This document shows, in pieces, positions 44,522 to 53,337 of a stretch of DNA of 64,000 nt. Positions within the stretch are counted from its first letter, which is position 1. Each line of letters opens with the position of its first letter. Source of the DNA: Microvirga terrestris (GTDB taxonomy: Bacteria > Pseudomonadota > Alphaproteobacteria > Rhizobiales > Beijerinckiaceae). Both the position numbers and the translations under genes were made by a program. Below the pieces are notes generated by a model. The model was not told the DNA's origin, did not search any database, and worked only from the letters and a program-made list of their open reading frames with translations. Where the stretch lies: the NCBI RefSeq assembly GCF_015694425.1, contig NZ_JADQDN010000002.1, forward strand, positions 542,539 to 606,538. Direction: 5' to 3'.

Positions 44522-46255
44522 TCAGGCCGCGCGGTTCGCCTCACGCTGCTTCAGGAAGTCTTCGTGGCCGCGCACGAGATCGCCATTGAGGGCTTTCTGG
44601 ATCAGCGCGCGCGTCTCCTTCACCCCATAGAGGGCAACGAACGAGCCGAAGCGCGGACCGCGCGGCTCTCCGAGCAGCACCTGATAGATCGTGTTGAACC
44701 ACTCGATGGACACGCCCGGACGTTCGGGCGTGGCGCCCTTGGCCTTGAAGTCCTGGTAGCGCGGCTCGGCGCGGCCGACATTGTAGATCTCGTCCTGGAT
44801 CGCCTCCGCCGTTGCGGGACGCTCGCCTGACTCGAAGGATCCGAGCACCTCATCCAGGCGTCGCAGGGATGCGGCCTCCACCTCGTCCGCCAGACGATAG
44901 GTCTTCTGCGGCTTCACGAAATCCTCGAAGTAGCGCACTGCGCGCTTCGCGAGGCTGTCGAGGCGCGGATGCGTTTCCGGCGAAACGCCCGGTGCATAGC
45001 GGCGAATGAAGCCCCAGAGCACCGCCGGGTCCTCGGAGTTCGCCACCGCCACGAGGTTGAGCAGCATTGAGAAGGAGATCGTCGTGCCCGGCTGGTTGGA
45101 GCCCTCAGACGACACCAGCTCGGGTGCCGGCGGCGCGCCTGCGTGAAGATGCCAGACCGGGTTCATCAGGCGCATCTTCGCATCCTGCGCCGGGTACTTC
45201 TCCAGGAAGGTCAGGTAGTCGTCCACCTGCCGCGGGATCACGTCGAAATGGAGCTTCTTGGCCTCGCGCGGCTTGTTGAACATGAACAGCCGCAGACTGT
45301 CCGGCGTGCCGTAGGTCAGCCACTCGTCGATGGTGAGGCCATTGCCCTTCGACTTGGAGATCTTCTGGCCCTTGTCGTCGAGGAATAGCTCGTAGTTGAA
45401 CCCGTCCGGCGGCAGGCCGCCAATCGCCTTGGCGATTTCCCCGGAGAGCTTCACGCTGTCGATCAGGTCCTTGCCGGCCATCTCGTAATCGACGCCGAGC
45501 GCCACCCAGCGCATGGCCCAATCGGGCTTCCATTGCAGCTTCGCATGGCCGCCGGTGACCGGGGTCTCGAAGCGCTCGCCCGTCTCAGGATCGCGCCACA
45601 CGATGGTGCCGGCATCCAGCTTGCGTTCGTCGATGGGCACCTGCATCACGATGCCAGTCTTCGGGTGGATTGGCAGGAAGGGCGAATAGGATTGCTGGCG
45701 CTCCTCGCGCAGTGACGGCAGCATGATCGCCATCACGGCATCGTAACGCTCGAGCACGGTGAGCAGCGTCTTATCGAACCTGCCGGCCTTGTAGCACTCG
45801 GTCGCCGACATGAACTCGTAATCGAAGCCGAAGGCATCGAGGAATTCGCGCAGCCGCGCATTGTTATGGTGCGCGAAGCTCTCATGGGTGCCGAACGGGT
45901 CCGGCACCTGAGTCAGGGGCTTTCCAAGGGAGGCGGCCACCAGATCCTTGTTGGGGATGTTGTCCGGCACCTTGCGCAGGCCGTCCATATCGTCCGAAAA
46001 GGCGACGAGGCGGGTCGGAATGGTGTCGCCCGTCAGCACCCGAAAGGCGTGCCGCACCATGCTGGTGCGCGCCACTTCGCCGAAGGTACCAATATGTGGC
46101 AGGCCCGAGGGGCCGTAGCCCGTCTCGAACAACGCTTCCTTCTTGTCCGTCCGTTTGAGCCGCTCGACAAGCTTGCGCGCCTCCTCGAAGGGCCAGGCAT
46201 TGGCGGTCTGGGCGGCTTCAATCAGGGCAGGATCGAGAGACAGGGTTCGAGACAT
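44522..46255 (-). CDS. lysK: Lysyl-tRNA synthetase, class I
   Basis: 577 residues. The class I signatures are [16 protein letters not shown] (HIGH motif as HIGT) and KISKSKGNG (KMSKS motif); [13 protein letters not shown] and [14 protein letters not shown] are typical of LysRS1. It charges tRNA-Lys with lysine. Class I LysRS replaces the usual class II enzyme in archaea, spirochaetes and most alphaproteobacteria, which supports the host assignment. Confidence 0.96.
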   Translation of the reverse strand: MSRTLSLDPALIEAAQTANAWPFEEARKLVERLKRTDKKEALFETGYGPSGLPHIGTFGEVARTSMVRHAFRVLTGDTIPTRLVAFSDDMDGLRKVPDNIPNKDLVAASLGKPLTQVPDPFGTHESFAHHNNARLREFLDAFGFDYEFMSATECYKAGRFDKTLLTVLERYDAVMAIMLPSLREERQQSYSPFLPIHPKTGIVMQVPIDERKLDAGTIVWRDPETGERFETPVTGGHAKLQWKPDWAMRWVALGVDYEMAGKDLIDSVKLSGEIAKAIGGLPPDGFNYELFLDDKGQKISKSKGNGLTIDEWLTYGTPDSLRLFMFNKPREAKKLHFDVIPRQVDDYLTFLEKYPAQDAKMRLMNPVWHLHAGAPPAPELVSSEGSNQPGTTISFSMLLNLVAVANSEDPAVLWGFIRRYAPGVSPETHPRLDSLAKRAVRYFEDFVKPQKTYRLADEVEAASLRRLDEVLGSFESGERPATAEAIQDEIYNVGRAEPRYQDFKAKGATPERPGVSIEWFNTIYQVLLGEPRGPRFGSFVALYGVKETRALIQKALNGDLVRGHEDFLKQREANRAA

Positions 46256-46357
46256 GGGCCTAGTGCTTGCGGAAAATGTTTCCAGAAGCGCGGCACACTA
46301 GGGATGACACCCGCGAGGGTCAATGCGGTAAACCCGTTCCCTGAGGGCTTGAAAGCC

Positions 46358-47242
46358 TCAGTAGGGGCTCGTGGGGAAGAAGCGCAGATAGAGCTCGGCG
46401 TATTTTCCCTCCCGCCAGAGCTGCTGGAGGGCGAAATCGAGGGCTCGCCGCAGGGCGTCGTCCTCGGTGCGGGCGATGAAGCCGATGCCCTCGCCGAAAA
46501 AGCGGCTCTCGAGATACGGACCGCCCGAGAAGTCGCAGCATCCCGCCGCCTCCTCACCACCGATCCAGAGGGCGAGACCGAGGCCATCGGCAAACAGGTA
46601 GTCGATCTCACCGGCTTTCAAAGCGGTCTGCGCCGCTGCCAGCTCCGGATAGGGCTTGAGGGAAGCACCGCCCATGAATGCCTTGGCATACGCCTCGTGG
46701 GCCGTACCGCCGACCACGCCAAGGGTCTTGCCCTGCAATGCCCTCGCGTCCGGCGTCGGCTGACTCTTGTCCTTTCGCACCGCAAAGCGGGCCGGGATCT
46801 TGAAATAGGCACCGGAGACGGCAAAGCGTTGCCGCAGCTCCGCCGTGATGGGAATGGCGGCCGCCACGACGTCGCCCTGCTTCTCGCTGAGAGCGCTCAG
46901 AAGCGTATCGAAGCGGCGCACCTGAATTGTGCAGGCAAGGGCTAGGCGCTCGCATGCAGCCCGGGCGAGTTCCACCGACAGGCCGGTCGGGTTGCCGTCG
47001 AGACCCGGAAAGTGGAGTGGCGGGAAGTCGTCGTCGACCAGAAAGCGGATCGTGCGGGTAGCAGGCAGCTCCGGACGTTCCATCTGCGTCCTCGGATCCC
47101 AGAAATTCGGGAGGTTCACTCCTTGAGCCTGAGCTGCGCTGGCGGTGAGGGCAAAAATCAGAGGCACGACTATCCCGGCAAGGCCAAGGGACTTGATCTT
47201 ATGGAAAAGGCAGGCGACCAATGTAACGATATTTAGGACCAT
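46358..47242 (-). CDS. Periplasmic solute-binding protein (ABC amino-acid type)
   Basis: 294 residues from the ATG at 47242. The N-terminus is a signal peptide (IKSLGLAGIVVPLIFALTASAAQA, cleavage likely after AQA). The mature part has RTIRFLVDDDFPPLHFPGLDGNPTGLSVELARAACERLAL and GDVVAAAIPITAELRQRFAVSGAYF, the bacterial extracellular solute-binding family 3 pattern. No permease or ATPase gene is nearby, so it is an orphan binding protein or a sensor partner. It is divergent from the glycosyltransferase gene, with which it shares a 67-bp promoter space. Confidence 0.88.
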   Translation of the reverse strand: MVLNIVTLVACLFHKIKSLGLAGIVVPLIFALTASAAQAQGVNLPNFWDPRTQMERPELPATRTIRFLVDDDFPPLHFPGLDGNPTGLSVELARAACERLALACTIQVRRFDTLLSALSEKQGDVVAAAIPITAELRQRFAVSGAYFKIPARFAVRKDKSQPTPDARALQGKTLGVVGGTAHEAYAKAFMGGASLKPYPELAAAQTALKAGEIDYLFADGLGLALWIGGEEAAGCCDFSGGPYLESRFFGEGIGFIARTEDDALRRALDFALQQLWREGKYAELYLRFFPTSPY

Positions 47243-47309
47243 CGACGCGACATTCCTTGCTCTTGCCCTTGCGCTGCTCAGGAATGCCCACAGGAAGCAT
47301 CCGACGCTC

Positions 47310-49193
47310 ATGAGGCAGGGTCTAGCGGACAGGGCCGCACAGTCAACCGCACTGCCGATCGAGATTGGATTTCTCAGCAGCCACGGGCATGCCCCCGAAG
47401 TCCTGTGGCAGGCTGCCGTCTTCGCCCAGGCGGCCGGTGTTGGGGCCGATGAATTCCTCATCCGGGAGGGGATGGTCTCCGAGGATGAATTCTACAGGGC
47501 TCTCGCGGTCGAACTCGGCCTGCCCTTCGTTGTAGCCCCGCGCCTGCCATCGGACGTTCGCTATCCGGACAGTGTCCTGGCGGGCTTGGCGCCTCTGGCA
47601 ACGGCAAGGCTCAAGTTCGTCGCCGCGCCGCGCGGCCATGCCCTAGTGGACCTTCTCAAGACCCGCTCACGGCGCCGGCTGCTCGCGATCACCACACCCA
47701 CGCGATTGAGGGAAGCCGTCTTTCGCGCCCAAAGCCCGCTGATCGCCCGGCGGGCTGCCCATGATCTGGCCGACAAGGCCCCTCACCTCGCGACGGATAT
47801 CAGCTATGGGCAGATCGCCGTTCTGTTTGTGGCTCTGACGTTGATCGTGTTCGGCCTGGGGTTTGCCCCTGAACTGAGCACCGGGATCATGGGCATCCTC
47901 CTGGGTCCGTTGTTTCTCAGCATGATCATTTTGCGGATCGCAACGGCATCCCTGCACAATCCTATCGAGCTCAACCATCATACCCACCGCATCGAGGATG
48001 CGGACCTGCCCGTCTACACGATCATCGCAGCCCTCTATCGGGAGAAGCGGGTCGTCGCCCGCTTCCTTGAGGCCCTCTCGCGGCTCGATTATCCCGCCTC
48101 GAAACTCGACATCAAGCTTATGCTCGAGGCAGACGACCGCGAGACGCTGGAGGCTCTGCGCTCCATCGATGTTCCAGGCAATATCGATATCCTGATAGCG
48201 CCGCCGGGCGAGCCGCGCACGAAACCTCGCGCGCTCAACGTCGCCCTGCCCTTGGCACGAGGCCGCTACACGGTGATCTACGACGCCGAGGATGTGCCCG
48301 ACCCGGGTCAGCTGCGCCTGGCCGTGTCGCGCTTCGCCGAAGCGCCGCCGCGCGTCGCTTGCCTGCAGGCGCGGCTCACCATCGACAACACGGACGACAC
48401 TTGGCTCACGCGACTCTTCACCGTCGAGTACGCGGCCCTGTTCGACGTGTTCAATCCGGGGCTGGCGGAGATCGGCAGTCCTATTGCCCTGGGCGGCACC
48501 TCGAACCATTTCCGCACCGCCGTGCTGCGGAAGGTCCATGGCTGGGATGCCTGGAATGTCACCGAGGATGCCGATCTCGGCATTCGCCTGGCTAGGCTCG
48601 GCTACGAGGTGAAGGATCTTCCATCCTCCACCCTTGAGGAGGCACCGGGCACGCTTCGCCTCTGGATGCGGCAGCGGACGCGATGGATGAAAGGCTACGT
48701 GCAGACCGCCGCGAGCCATACGCGCAGGCCCTGGGTCCTGCTGCGCCAACTCGGGCTCTGGCGCTTCTCCGGCGCCCTCGCCCTGACCTGGGGAGCCGTG
48801 TTCAGCGCCCTAGTCTATCCGCTCTTCACTGCACTCTACGTGGGATCATGGCTTGTTGGTCCCGAACACTTTCCAGACATGCGCTGGACAGCGGCGTTCA
48901 ACGCTTATGCCCTGACACTCTTTCTGTCCGGCGCAGCTTCGGTGCTCATCCCGGCCTGCGTGGCCCTGCACCGACGCAAGCTCTGGCGGCTCCTGCCTTG
49001 GATCCTGCTGCTGCCGCTGTATTACGGCCTCGTCAGTGTTGCTGCCTGGAGAGGCTTGTGGGAACTGGCCATCGCGCCGTTCCGCTGGAACAAGACGAGT
49101 CATGGTCTCGCCCGCACGTCGCGGGCCGGGCTGTTTCAGAAGCACCAGGCCAGAGTGGAGGTCACCAAGTCATTAAACACGGCGCCGCCATAG
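47310..49193 (+). CDS. Membrane glycosyltransferase family 2 with N-terminal MshEN/GspE-N-like domain
   Basis: 627 residues. Residues of about 20-130 resemble the MshEN/GspE N-terminal domain (DEFLIREGMVSEDEFYRALAVELGLPFV), a fold that binds c-di-GMP in some proteins. Two membrane helices (about 168-210) lead to a GT2 domain with LEADDRETL, VIYDAEDVPDPGQL (D-x-D region), TEDADLGIRLARLGY and the QxxRW motif in RQRTRWMKGYVQT. Three or four C-terminal helices follow. The layout is that of processive polysaccharide synthases (cellulose-synthase-like). The product is not identifiable. Confidence 0.88.
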   Translation: MRQGLADRAAQSTALPIEIGFLSSHGHAPEVLWQAAVFAQAAGVGADEFLIREGMVSEDEFYRALAVELGLPFVVAPRLPSDVRYPDSVLAGLAPLATARLKFVAAPRGHALVDLLKTRSRRRLLAITTPTRLREAVFRAQSPLIARRAAHDLADKAPHLATDISYGQIAVLFVALTLIVFGLGFAPELSTGIMGILLGPLFLSMIILRIATASLHNPIELNHHTHRIEDADLPVYTIIAALYREKRVVARFLEALSRLDYPASKLDIKLMLEADDRETLEALRSIDVPGNIDILIAPPGEPRTKPRALNVALPLARGRYTVIYDAEDVPDPGQLRLAVSRFAEAPPRVACLQARLTIDNTDDTWLTRLFTVEYAALFDVFNPGLAEIGSPIALGGTSNHFRTAVLRKVHGWDAWNVTEDADLGIRLARLGYEVKDLPSSTLEEAPGTLRLWMRQRTRWMKGYVQTAASHTRRPWVLLRQLGLWRFSGALALTWGAVFSALVYPLFTALYVGSWLVGPEHFPDMRWTAAFNAYALTLFLSGAASVLIPACVALHRRKLWRLLPWILLLPLYYGLVSVAAWRGLWELAIAPFRWNKTSHGLARTSRAGLFQKHQARVEVTKSLNTAPP

Positions 49194-49303
49194 CGCCACC
49201 ATAGAAGACCGCCCGAGGCCACCAGGCACAGGACCGCTCCCGCAATGAGGCCCAGGCGGGTCCGCTGCTCCTGGTGGTCGGTGTGTTCGGTCTCTGTGCT
49301 CAT
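49136..49303 (-). CDS. Small single-membrane-helix protein
   Basis: 55 codons from the ATG at 49303. The protein starts MSTETEHTDHQEQRTRLG, continues through a hydrophobic helix (LIAGAVLCLVASGGLLWW) and ends RYGGAVFNDLVTSTLAWCF. The charged tail, single helix and RYG-VF-D segment look like a genuine small alphaproteobacterial membrane protein. It overlaps the antiparallel 3' end of the glycosyltransferase by 58 nt. The ribosome site is weak and I cannot test conservation. Confidence 0.45.
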   Translation of the reverse strand: MSTETEHTDHQEQRTRLGLIAGAVLCLVASGGLLWWRYGGAVFNDLVTSTLAWCF

Positions 49304-49368
49304 TCGCTGCTCTAGATGCTGCCTGTGCAGGATCAGATATAGAGCTCTTTGTGCTTAGGCGGAAGGGA

Positions 49369-51558
49369 TCAGCCCTGGAGCCATTGCCGGAGCCGAGAAA
49401 GGCGCAGCTCCTCTTCCGAGCCGACAGCCTGAACCAGGGCGGCTCGGCTGCCCAGGAGGATTACCAGCCGGCTTGCCCGCGTCACCCCTGTATAGAGCAG
49501 CTTGCGCCGCAGCATCGAGGCCTGCTGCAGGGCAACGGGAATGATGACGGCCGGATACTCGGATCCTTGCGCTTTGTGAATCGTCACCGCGTAAGCGAGC
49601 ACCAGCTCGTCGAGTTCCGCGAGGGAATAGACGACCAGCCTGTCGTCAAAGGCAACGGTGAGCTCCCCGTGATCGCGGCGCACCTCGCGCACGATGCCGA
49701 CCTCGCCGTTATAGACGTCGCGCTCGTAATCGTTGCGGACCTGCATGACCTTGTCTCCGGGCCCATAGCTCCATCCGGCCCGGTGCAGGCTCTCAAGACC
49801 CGGCGGATTGAAGAGCTGCTGCAGTTCTCCATTCAACATATGCGTGCCGAGGCGCCCGCGGTTCATCGCGCACAGCACCTGAATATCGCGCACCGGATCG
49901 AGGCCGAACCGCCGCGGAATGCGGTCGCGGATCAGGATTGTCATCTTGGCCATGGCCTCCGACGGCGTGTCGGCTTCGACGAAGTAGAAATCGGAATCCG
50001 GCTGATGTCCGAGATCGGGCACGAGGCCGCGGTTGATCGCATGAGCCACAGTGATGATGCGGCTCTCCCGCTCCTGCCGGAACACTTCCCTCAGATGCAC
50101 CACCGGAATGGCATCGGACGCGATGATATCGGATAAGATCTGTCCCGGACCGATGGAGGGCAGTTGGTCCACGTCGCCCACGAGAACGAGCGACGCTTCA
50201 TCCGGCAGCGCACGCAGCAGGGCGGCCATCAGGCGGATGTCGAGCATCGAGGTTTCGTCGACCACGAGAAGGTTGCAGTCGAGCGGCATCTTCGCATTGC
50301 GCCGGAAGCCCCCTTCCGCTGCCTCAAGCAAGCGGTGGACGGTCTTGGCCGGAAAGCCCGTGCTTTCCGACAACCGCTTCGCGGCCCGCCCAGTCGGCGC
50401 ACACAGGGCAATCGTCAACTCATGCTGCGTGCACAGATGCGTCAGGCTCCTGATCAGCGTTGTCTTGCCGACACCGGGGCCACCGGTGACCACGAGCACC
50501 TTTGAGCGGCAGGCGGAGGCCAGGGCCTCGCGCTGACTCGGCGAGTACGACACACCGATGGCGGCTTCTGCCTCGGCGATTACCTGTTCAGGGTCGAACC
50601 CATGCCAGGGGTGCAGTCCCTGTGCGATCTCCTTCAGGCGCTGCGCAATAAAGAGTTCAGCGCCGTAGAGGCCTTTGAGGAAGATGCTGCGGCGGCCATC
50701 GAGTTCATCCGAGACGAGCTGGCCTGCCGCACATTGCGCATCGAGCGCGGGCTTCAACTCAGTTTCAGGAATTTCGAGCAGACGGCTCGTTTGCCGCAGC
50801 AACTCGTCCGCCGGCAACCCGGAATGGCCTTCTCTCACAGCTTCCGAGAGAACATGCGTGAGACCGGCCTGCAACCTGATGGCGGCGGCAGGCTCCACTT
50901 CGAGCTGCAGCGCCACCTGATCGGCGAGCGCGAACTCAAAGCCCGGAATGTCGAGGACGAGCCGGTAGGGGTTGGCCTTCACGATGTCGATGGCACCGAC
51001 ACCGTAGGCGCGATAGATGCGCGTGAGCAGAAAGCCCCCGATGCCATGGGCATTGAGGAACGCGGCAATATCCTTCAGCGCCCGGTGCTCGGCCCAGGCC
51101 TCACCGATGCTGAGCGCCTTGGCCATCGCGATGCCCTGCACGCGCGTCAGCTCATGCGGCTTCGTCTCGATCACGTCGAGGATGCGCGCGCCAAACGATG
51201 CGATGAGCCTTTGGGCCAGGGAAGGCCCAACGCCTTTCAGGAGACCGGAGCCGAGAAAGCGCTGCAGGTCTTCCGCAGTGGTTGGCGCCGAGGTCATCAG
51301 CTCGCTCGCGCGAAACTGGACTCCATGATTGCGGTCGTGCAGCCATCCGCCATTCGCCTCGACAACCTCGCCGATGGCGACCGACGGCGCATGACCCACG
51401 ACGACAACGGACTTGCGGTGCCCGCGTGCCTTGACCCGCAGCACACAGAAGCCGGTTTCATCGTTGTGGAACGTCACGCGCTCGATGGAGCCGACGAGAT
51501 GTTCGGAGAGGAGCAGTGCCTCCTGATCGGAGGCCGCAATTGCGGAGGATTTCGGCAT
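49369..51558 (-). CDS. recD2: RecD2-type ATP-dependent DNA helicase (SF1B)
   Basis: 729 residues. The N-terminal OB-like SIERVTFHNDETGFCVLRVKA and tandem helix-hairpin-helix region (LLKGVGPSLAQRLIASFG, ELTRVQGIAMAKA) are RecD2 hallmarks absent from RecBCD RecD. The helicase core has GGPGVGKT (359-366), a VVDETSMLD Walker B, VGDVDQLPSIGPG, AVTIHKAQGSEYPAV and the final LLYTGVTRASRL. RecD2 unwinds 5' to 3' and functions in replication-fork and mismatch/recombination repair. It lies downstream of the SOS-box-controlled 51651-52322 gene, separated by a terminator, at the edge of the repair island. Confidence 0.93.
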   Translation of the reverse strand: MPKSSAIAASDQEALLLSEHLVGSIERVTFHNDETGFCVLRVKARGHRKSVVVVGHAPSVAIGEVVEANGGWLHDRNHGVQFRASELMTSAPTTAEDLQRFLGSGLLKGVGPSLAQRLIASFGARILDVIETKPHELTRVQGIAMAKALSIGEAWAEHRALKDIAAFLNAHGIGGFLLTRIYRAYGVGAIDIVKANPYRLVLDIPGFEFALADQVALQLEVEPAAAIRLQAGLTHVLSEAVREGHSGLPADELLRQTSRLLEIPETELKPALDAQCAAGQLVSDELDGRRSIFLKGLYGAELFIAQRLKEIAQGLHPWHGFDPEQVIAEAEAAIGVSYSPSQREALASACRSKVLVVTGGPGVGKTTLIRSLTHLCTQHELTIALCAPTGRAAKRLSESTGFPAKTVHRLLEAAEGGFRRNAKMPLDCNLLVVDETSMLDIRLMAALLRALPDEASLVLVGDVDQLPSIGPGQILSDIIASDAIPVVHLREVFRQERESRIITVAHAINRGLVPDLGHQPDSDFYFVEADTPSEAMAKMTILIRDRIPRRFGLDPVRDIQVLCAMNRGRLGTHMLNGELQQLFNPPGLESLHRAGWSYGPGDKVMQVRNDYERDVYNGEVGIVREVRRDHGELTVAFDDRLVVYSLAELDELVLAYAVTIHKAQGSEYPAVIIPVALQQASMLRRKLLYTGVTRASRLVILLGSRAALVQAVGSEEELRLSRLRQWLQG

Positions 51559-51594
51559 CGATCAGCGAGACCACAAGCGCCGGGACGCCATCGA

Positions 51595-51634
51595 GAAAAA
51601 GAAAAGGGCGAGACGGCTTCGTTCCGTCTCGCCC
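51595..51634 (-). terminator. Rho-independent terminator downstream of the 51651-52322 gene
   Basis: On the minus strand GGGCGAGACGG and CCGTCTCGCCC form an 11-bp stem with a short loop, then TTTTCTTTTTC. It begins 17 nt beyond the stop of the gene and would largely isolate it from recD2. Confidence 0.85.
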
Positions 51635-51650
51635 ATGATCGCAGCGAAAG

Positions 51651-52322
51651 TTAGGCTGCCTTCTTGGTCGGCCATCCGAGTTCGACAAGCCGCGCCTTGG
51701 CGTAGTCACGGATCTCGTCGCGAATGCCCTCCGGCAGTTCGGCGAGCACCTTCTGCGTGTCGGCATGGAGCATCAGGTCCGTGACCGCATTGATGGTCTT
51801 GGCCTTTTTGATCTTCGCCTTCAGGTCATCCTCGACCTTGCCGTCGGCGGCAGCGGCCTCGACCCTGCTCTTCTGCGGTTGCAACTCGGTCTTCTCGATC
51901 TCCACATGCGGATCGGCAAAGCCCGGACGACCCTGCTTGAACTCGTCCGCCTCTTCCTCGGAATAGACGTAGCCATGCAGCTCGATGAGCTTGAGGATCA
52001 CGCGGTCCTTCGCGCGCTTCTCGGCCATGGCATAGACATAGGCCGCCTGTTTGCCCGAGACGCGGTAGTTCACGCCGATCAACGCCTCGCCGATCGACCA
52101 CTCGATGCGCTCGCCCATGCGGCCGGTGACTTGGATCACCGCCTCGTCGCGCTCGGCGCGGATGATCTTGGGTTCGTCAAAGACCACATTGGCTTGGGCG
52201 GCAATCCGCTCAAGCGTCTTGTGATAGACCACGGCCGTTCCCTGGACCCGCCAAACATTACCGGCCATCGGCTCACCAAACTTGGCCAGCACCTCGGAGA
52301 TTTTCTTATCGGTCGTATTCAT
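51651..52322 (-). CDS. Phage-like, possibly single-strand-annealing-type protein, SOS-controlled
   Basis: 223 residues. The middle GEALIGVNYRVSGKQAAYVYAMAEKRAKDRVILKLIELHGYVYSEEEADEF is a pattern I associate with phage/prophage recombination proteins of the Rad52/Mgm101-like annealing class, where AMAEKRAKDR and YSEEEAD recur. The C-terminal part (TINAVTDLMLHADTQKVLAELPEG) looks like an appended helical tail. The annealing role is an inference from this resemblance, and no catalytic residue can be pointed to. An exact LexA box overlaps its probable -10 element 75 bp upstream. Confidence 0.55.
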   Translation of the reverse strand: MNTTDKKISEVLAKFGEPMAGNVWRVQGTAVVYHKTLERIAAQANVVFDEPKIIRAERDEAVIQVTGRMGERIEWSIGEALIGVNYRVSGKQAAYVYAMAEKRAKDRVILKLIELHGYVYSEEEADEFKQGRPGFADPHVEIEKTELQPQKSRVEAAAADGKVEDDLKAKIKKAKTINAVTDLMLHADTQKVLAELPEGIRDEIRDYAKARLVELGWPTKKAA

Positions 52323-52396
52323 CCTCGATCCTAACTTCTATCAGGGCCCGCATATCGGCTCACGCTCTTCTCGACCTCGACTTGCGCAACTGGCGT

Positions 52397-52411
52397 GTTC
52401 GTTTTTTGTTC
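52397..52411. promoter_or_regulatory. LexA (SOS) box controlling the 51651-52322 gene
   Basis: GTTC-GTTTTTT-GTTC, an exact match. On the minus strand it overlaps TATAGA (-10, 52415-52410), which is 18 bp from TTGGAC (-35, 52439-52434). Confidence 0.75.
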
Positions 52412-52439
52412 TATACCAAATTTTAGCTCTCAGGTCCAA
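52410..52439 (-). promoter_or_regulatory. Promoter of the 51651-52322 gene
   Basis: TTGGAC, an 18-bp spacer and TATAGA on the minus strand; the LexA box covers the downstream edge of the -10 element, which fits repression by occlusion. Confidence 0.55.
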
Positions 52440-52573
52440 TCGTTCGGTAATAGAAATTTTTATTTAGGTCTTTTGCACCAATGACTTAGCCAGTGTGCCA
52501 TTTTGTCTCAACAATGGGTTGTCATCGCTCGAATCATGAGATCCACATGGGCGTGCAAAGACTGCGTCATGAT

Positions 52574-52602
52574 TTGACCACAACATGCATGTTCTATATA
52601 TG
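52574..52602 (+). promoter_or_regulatory. Promoter of the TnsA-like gene
   Basis: TTGACC (52574-52579), 17 bp, TATATG (52597-52602), about 85 bp before the gene start. The rest of the 360-bp divergent gap (52440-52570) holds TTGTCTCAACAA-type repeats but no gene. Confidence 0.6.
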
Positions 52603-52605
52603 TTC
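52591..52605. promoter_or_regulatory. LexA (SOS) box of the TnsA-like gene
   Basis: GTTC-TATATAT-GTTC, an exact match that overlaps the -10 element of the plus-strand promoter. Confidence 0.75.
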
Positions 52606-52686
52606 TCATTAGTCAGGATTTTAGCCTACGCCGTATTGTCCGAGGCAGCCTGAACCCTCGTCTCAACCGCCACCCTGGAGGACCGG

Positions 52687-53337
52687 ATGTCCGCGCAAGC
52701 GATCCTCGACCTTTCGGATCGACGCCCTGCCCGCCGTGGCGGCGCCCGTCGGGCTGCCAAGCGCCTGGCCACGCCGCTCACGCGAAACGCCCTCGTTGCG
52801 GATTTCCTGGCGCTCTGCGAACTCGATGCGGATGTGGAATCCCTTCGCGCGCCGGCCGATCCGGCAACCTTCGCGATCGGTGACGAGATGGTCGAGCATG
52901 TAGCCGATTTCGAGATCGTCCGCGACGGGTCGGCATATCTGGTAGATGTGGTGACGGACGACGACCTGCTGGTCCATCCGCTGCGCGCGGCTGCAATCCA
53001 TGGCATTACCGCTGCCGACGGGCGTCCCTTCTTGTTTGAGACGGCTGCGAGCATCCGTGCGGAGCCGCGCTTTACCACCATGCGCCTGATTATGGCCTGC
53101 AAGCGCACGCCGGTGACGGCGGGCGACCGGGTGCGCATCCTGCACCAGCTCGACGAACTTGGCACCATGCGGCTTGTCGATTGCGCCAGCGCCGTCATGA
53201 ACACGCAGGATGGGGTCGCGGCCGTTCTGGCGCTCGCCTGCGAGGGCTTGGTTGCTGTCGATATCAGCCGCCCGATCCTGCCAGAGACGCAGGTGCGCCG
53301 GCGCCACCTGCCCTTCGCTGATCCGTTCGCCTTCTAG
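52687..53337 (+). CDS. TnsA-like endonuclease-fold protein of unknown function, SOS-controlled
   Basis: 216 residues. After a basic N-terminus (RRPARRGGARRAAKR), EHVADFEIVRDGSAYLVDVVTDDD resembles the active-site strand pair of TnsA-like PD-(D/E)xK nucleases, with Asp74 in place but Val where the Lys is expected (VDVV). The C-terminal GVAAVLALACEGLVAVDISRPILPETQVRRR resembles a TnsA-type winged helix. No transposase or Tn7 partner is present. It may be a domesticated, possibly inactive nuclease. Its stop overlaps the convergent Mre11-like gene by 4 nt. An exact LexA box lies upstream. Confidence 0.6.
   Translation: MSAQAILDLSDRRPARRGGARRAAKRLATPLTRNALVADFLALCELDADVESLRAPADPATFAIGDEMVEHVADFEIVRDGSAYLVDVVTDDDLLVHPLRAAAIHGITAADGRPFLFETAASIRAEPRFTTMRLIMACKRTPVTAGDRVRILHQLDELGTMRLVDCASAVMNTQDGVAAVLALACEGLVAVDISRPILPETQVRRRHLPFADPFAF

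Noticed and set aside
46342..46364. Hairpin CTGAGGGCT...AGCCTCAG near the solute-binding protein stop
   Set aside because: It overlaps the stop codon and has no T tract on either strand, so I do not call it a terminator.
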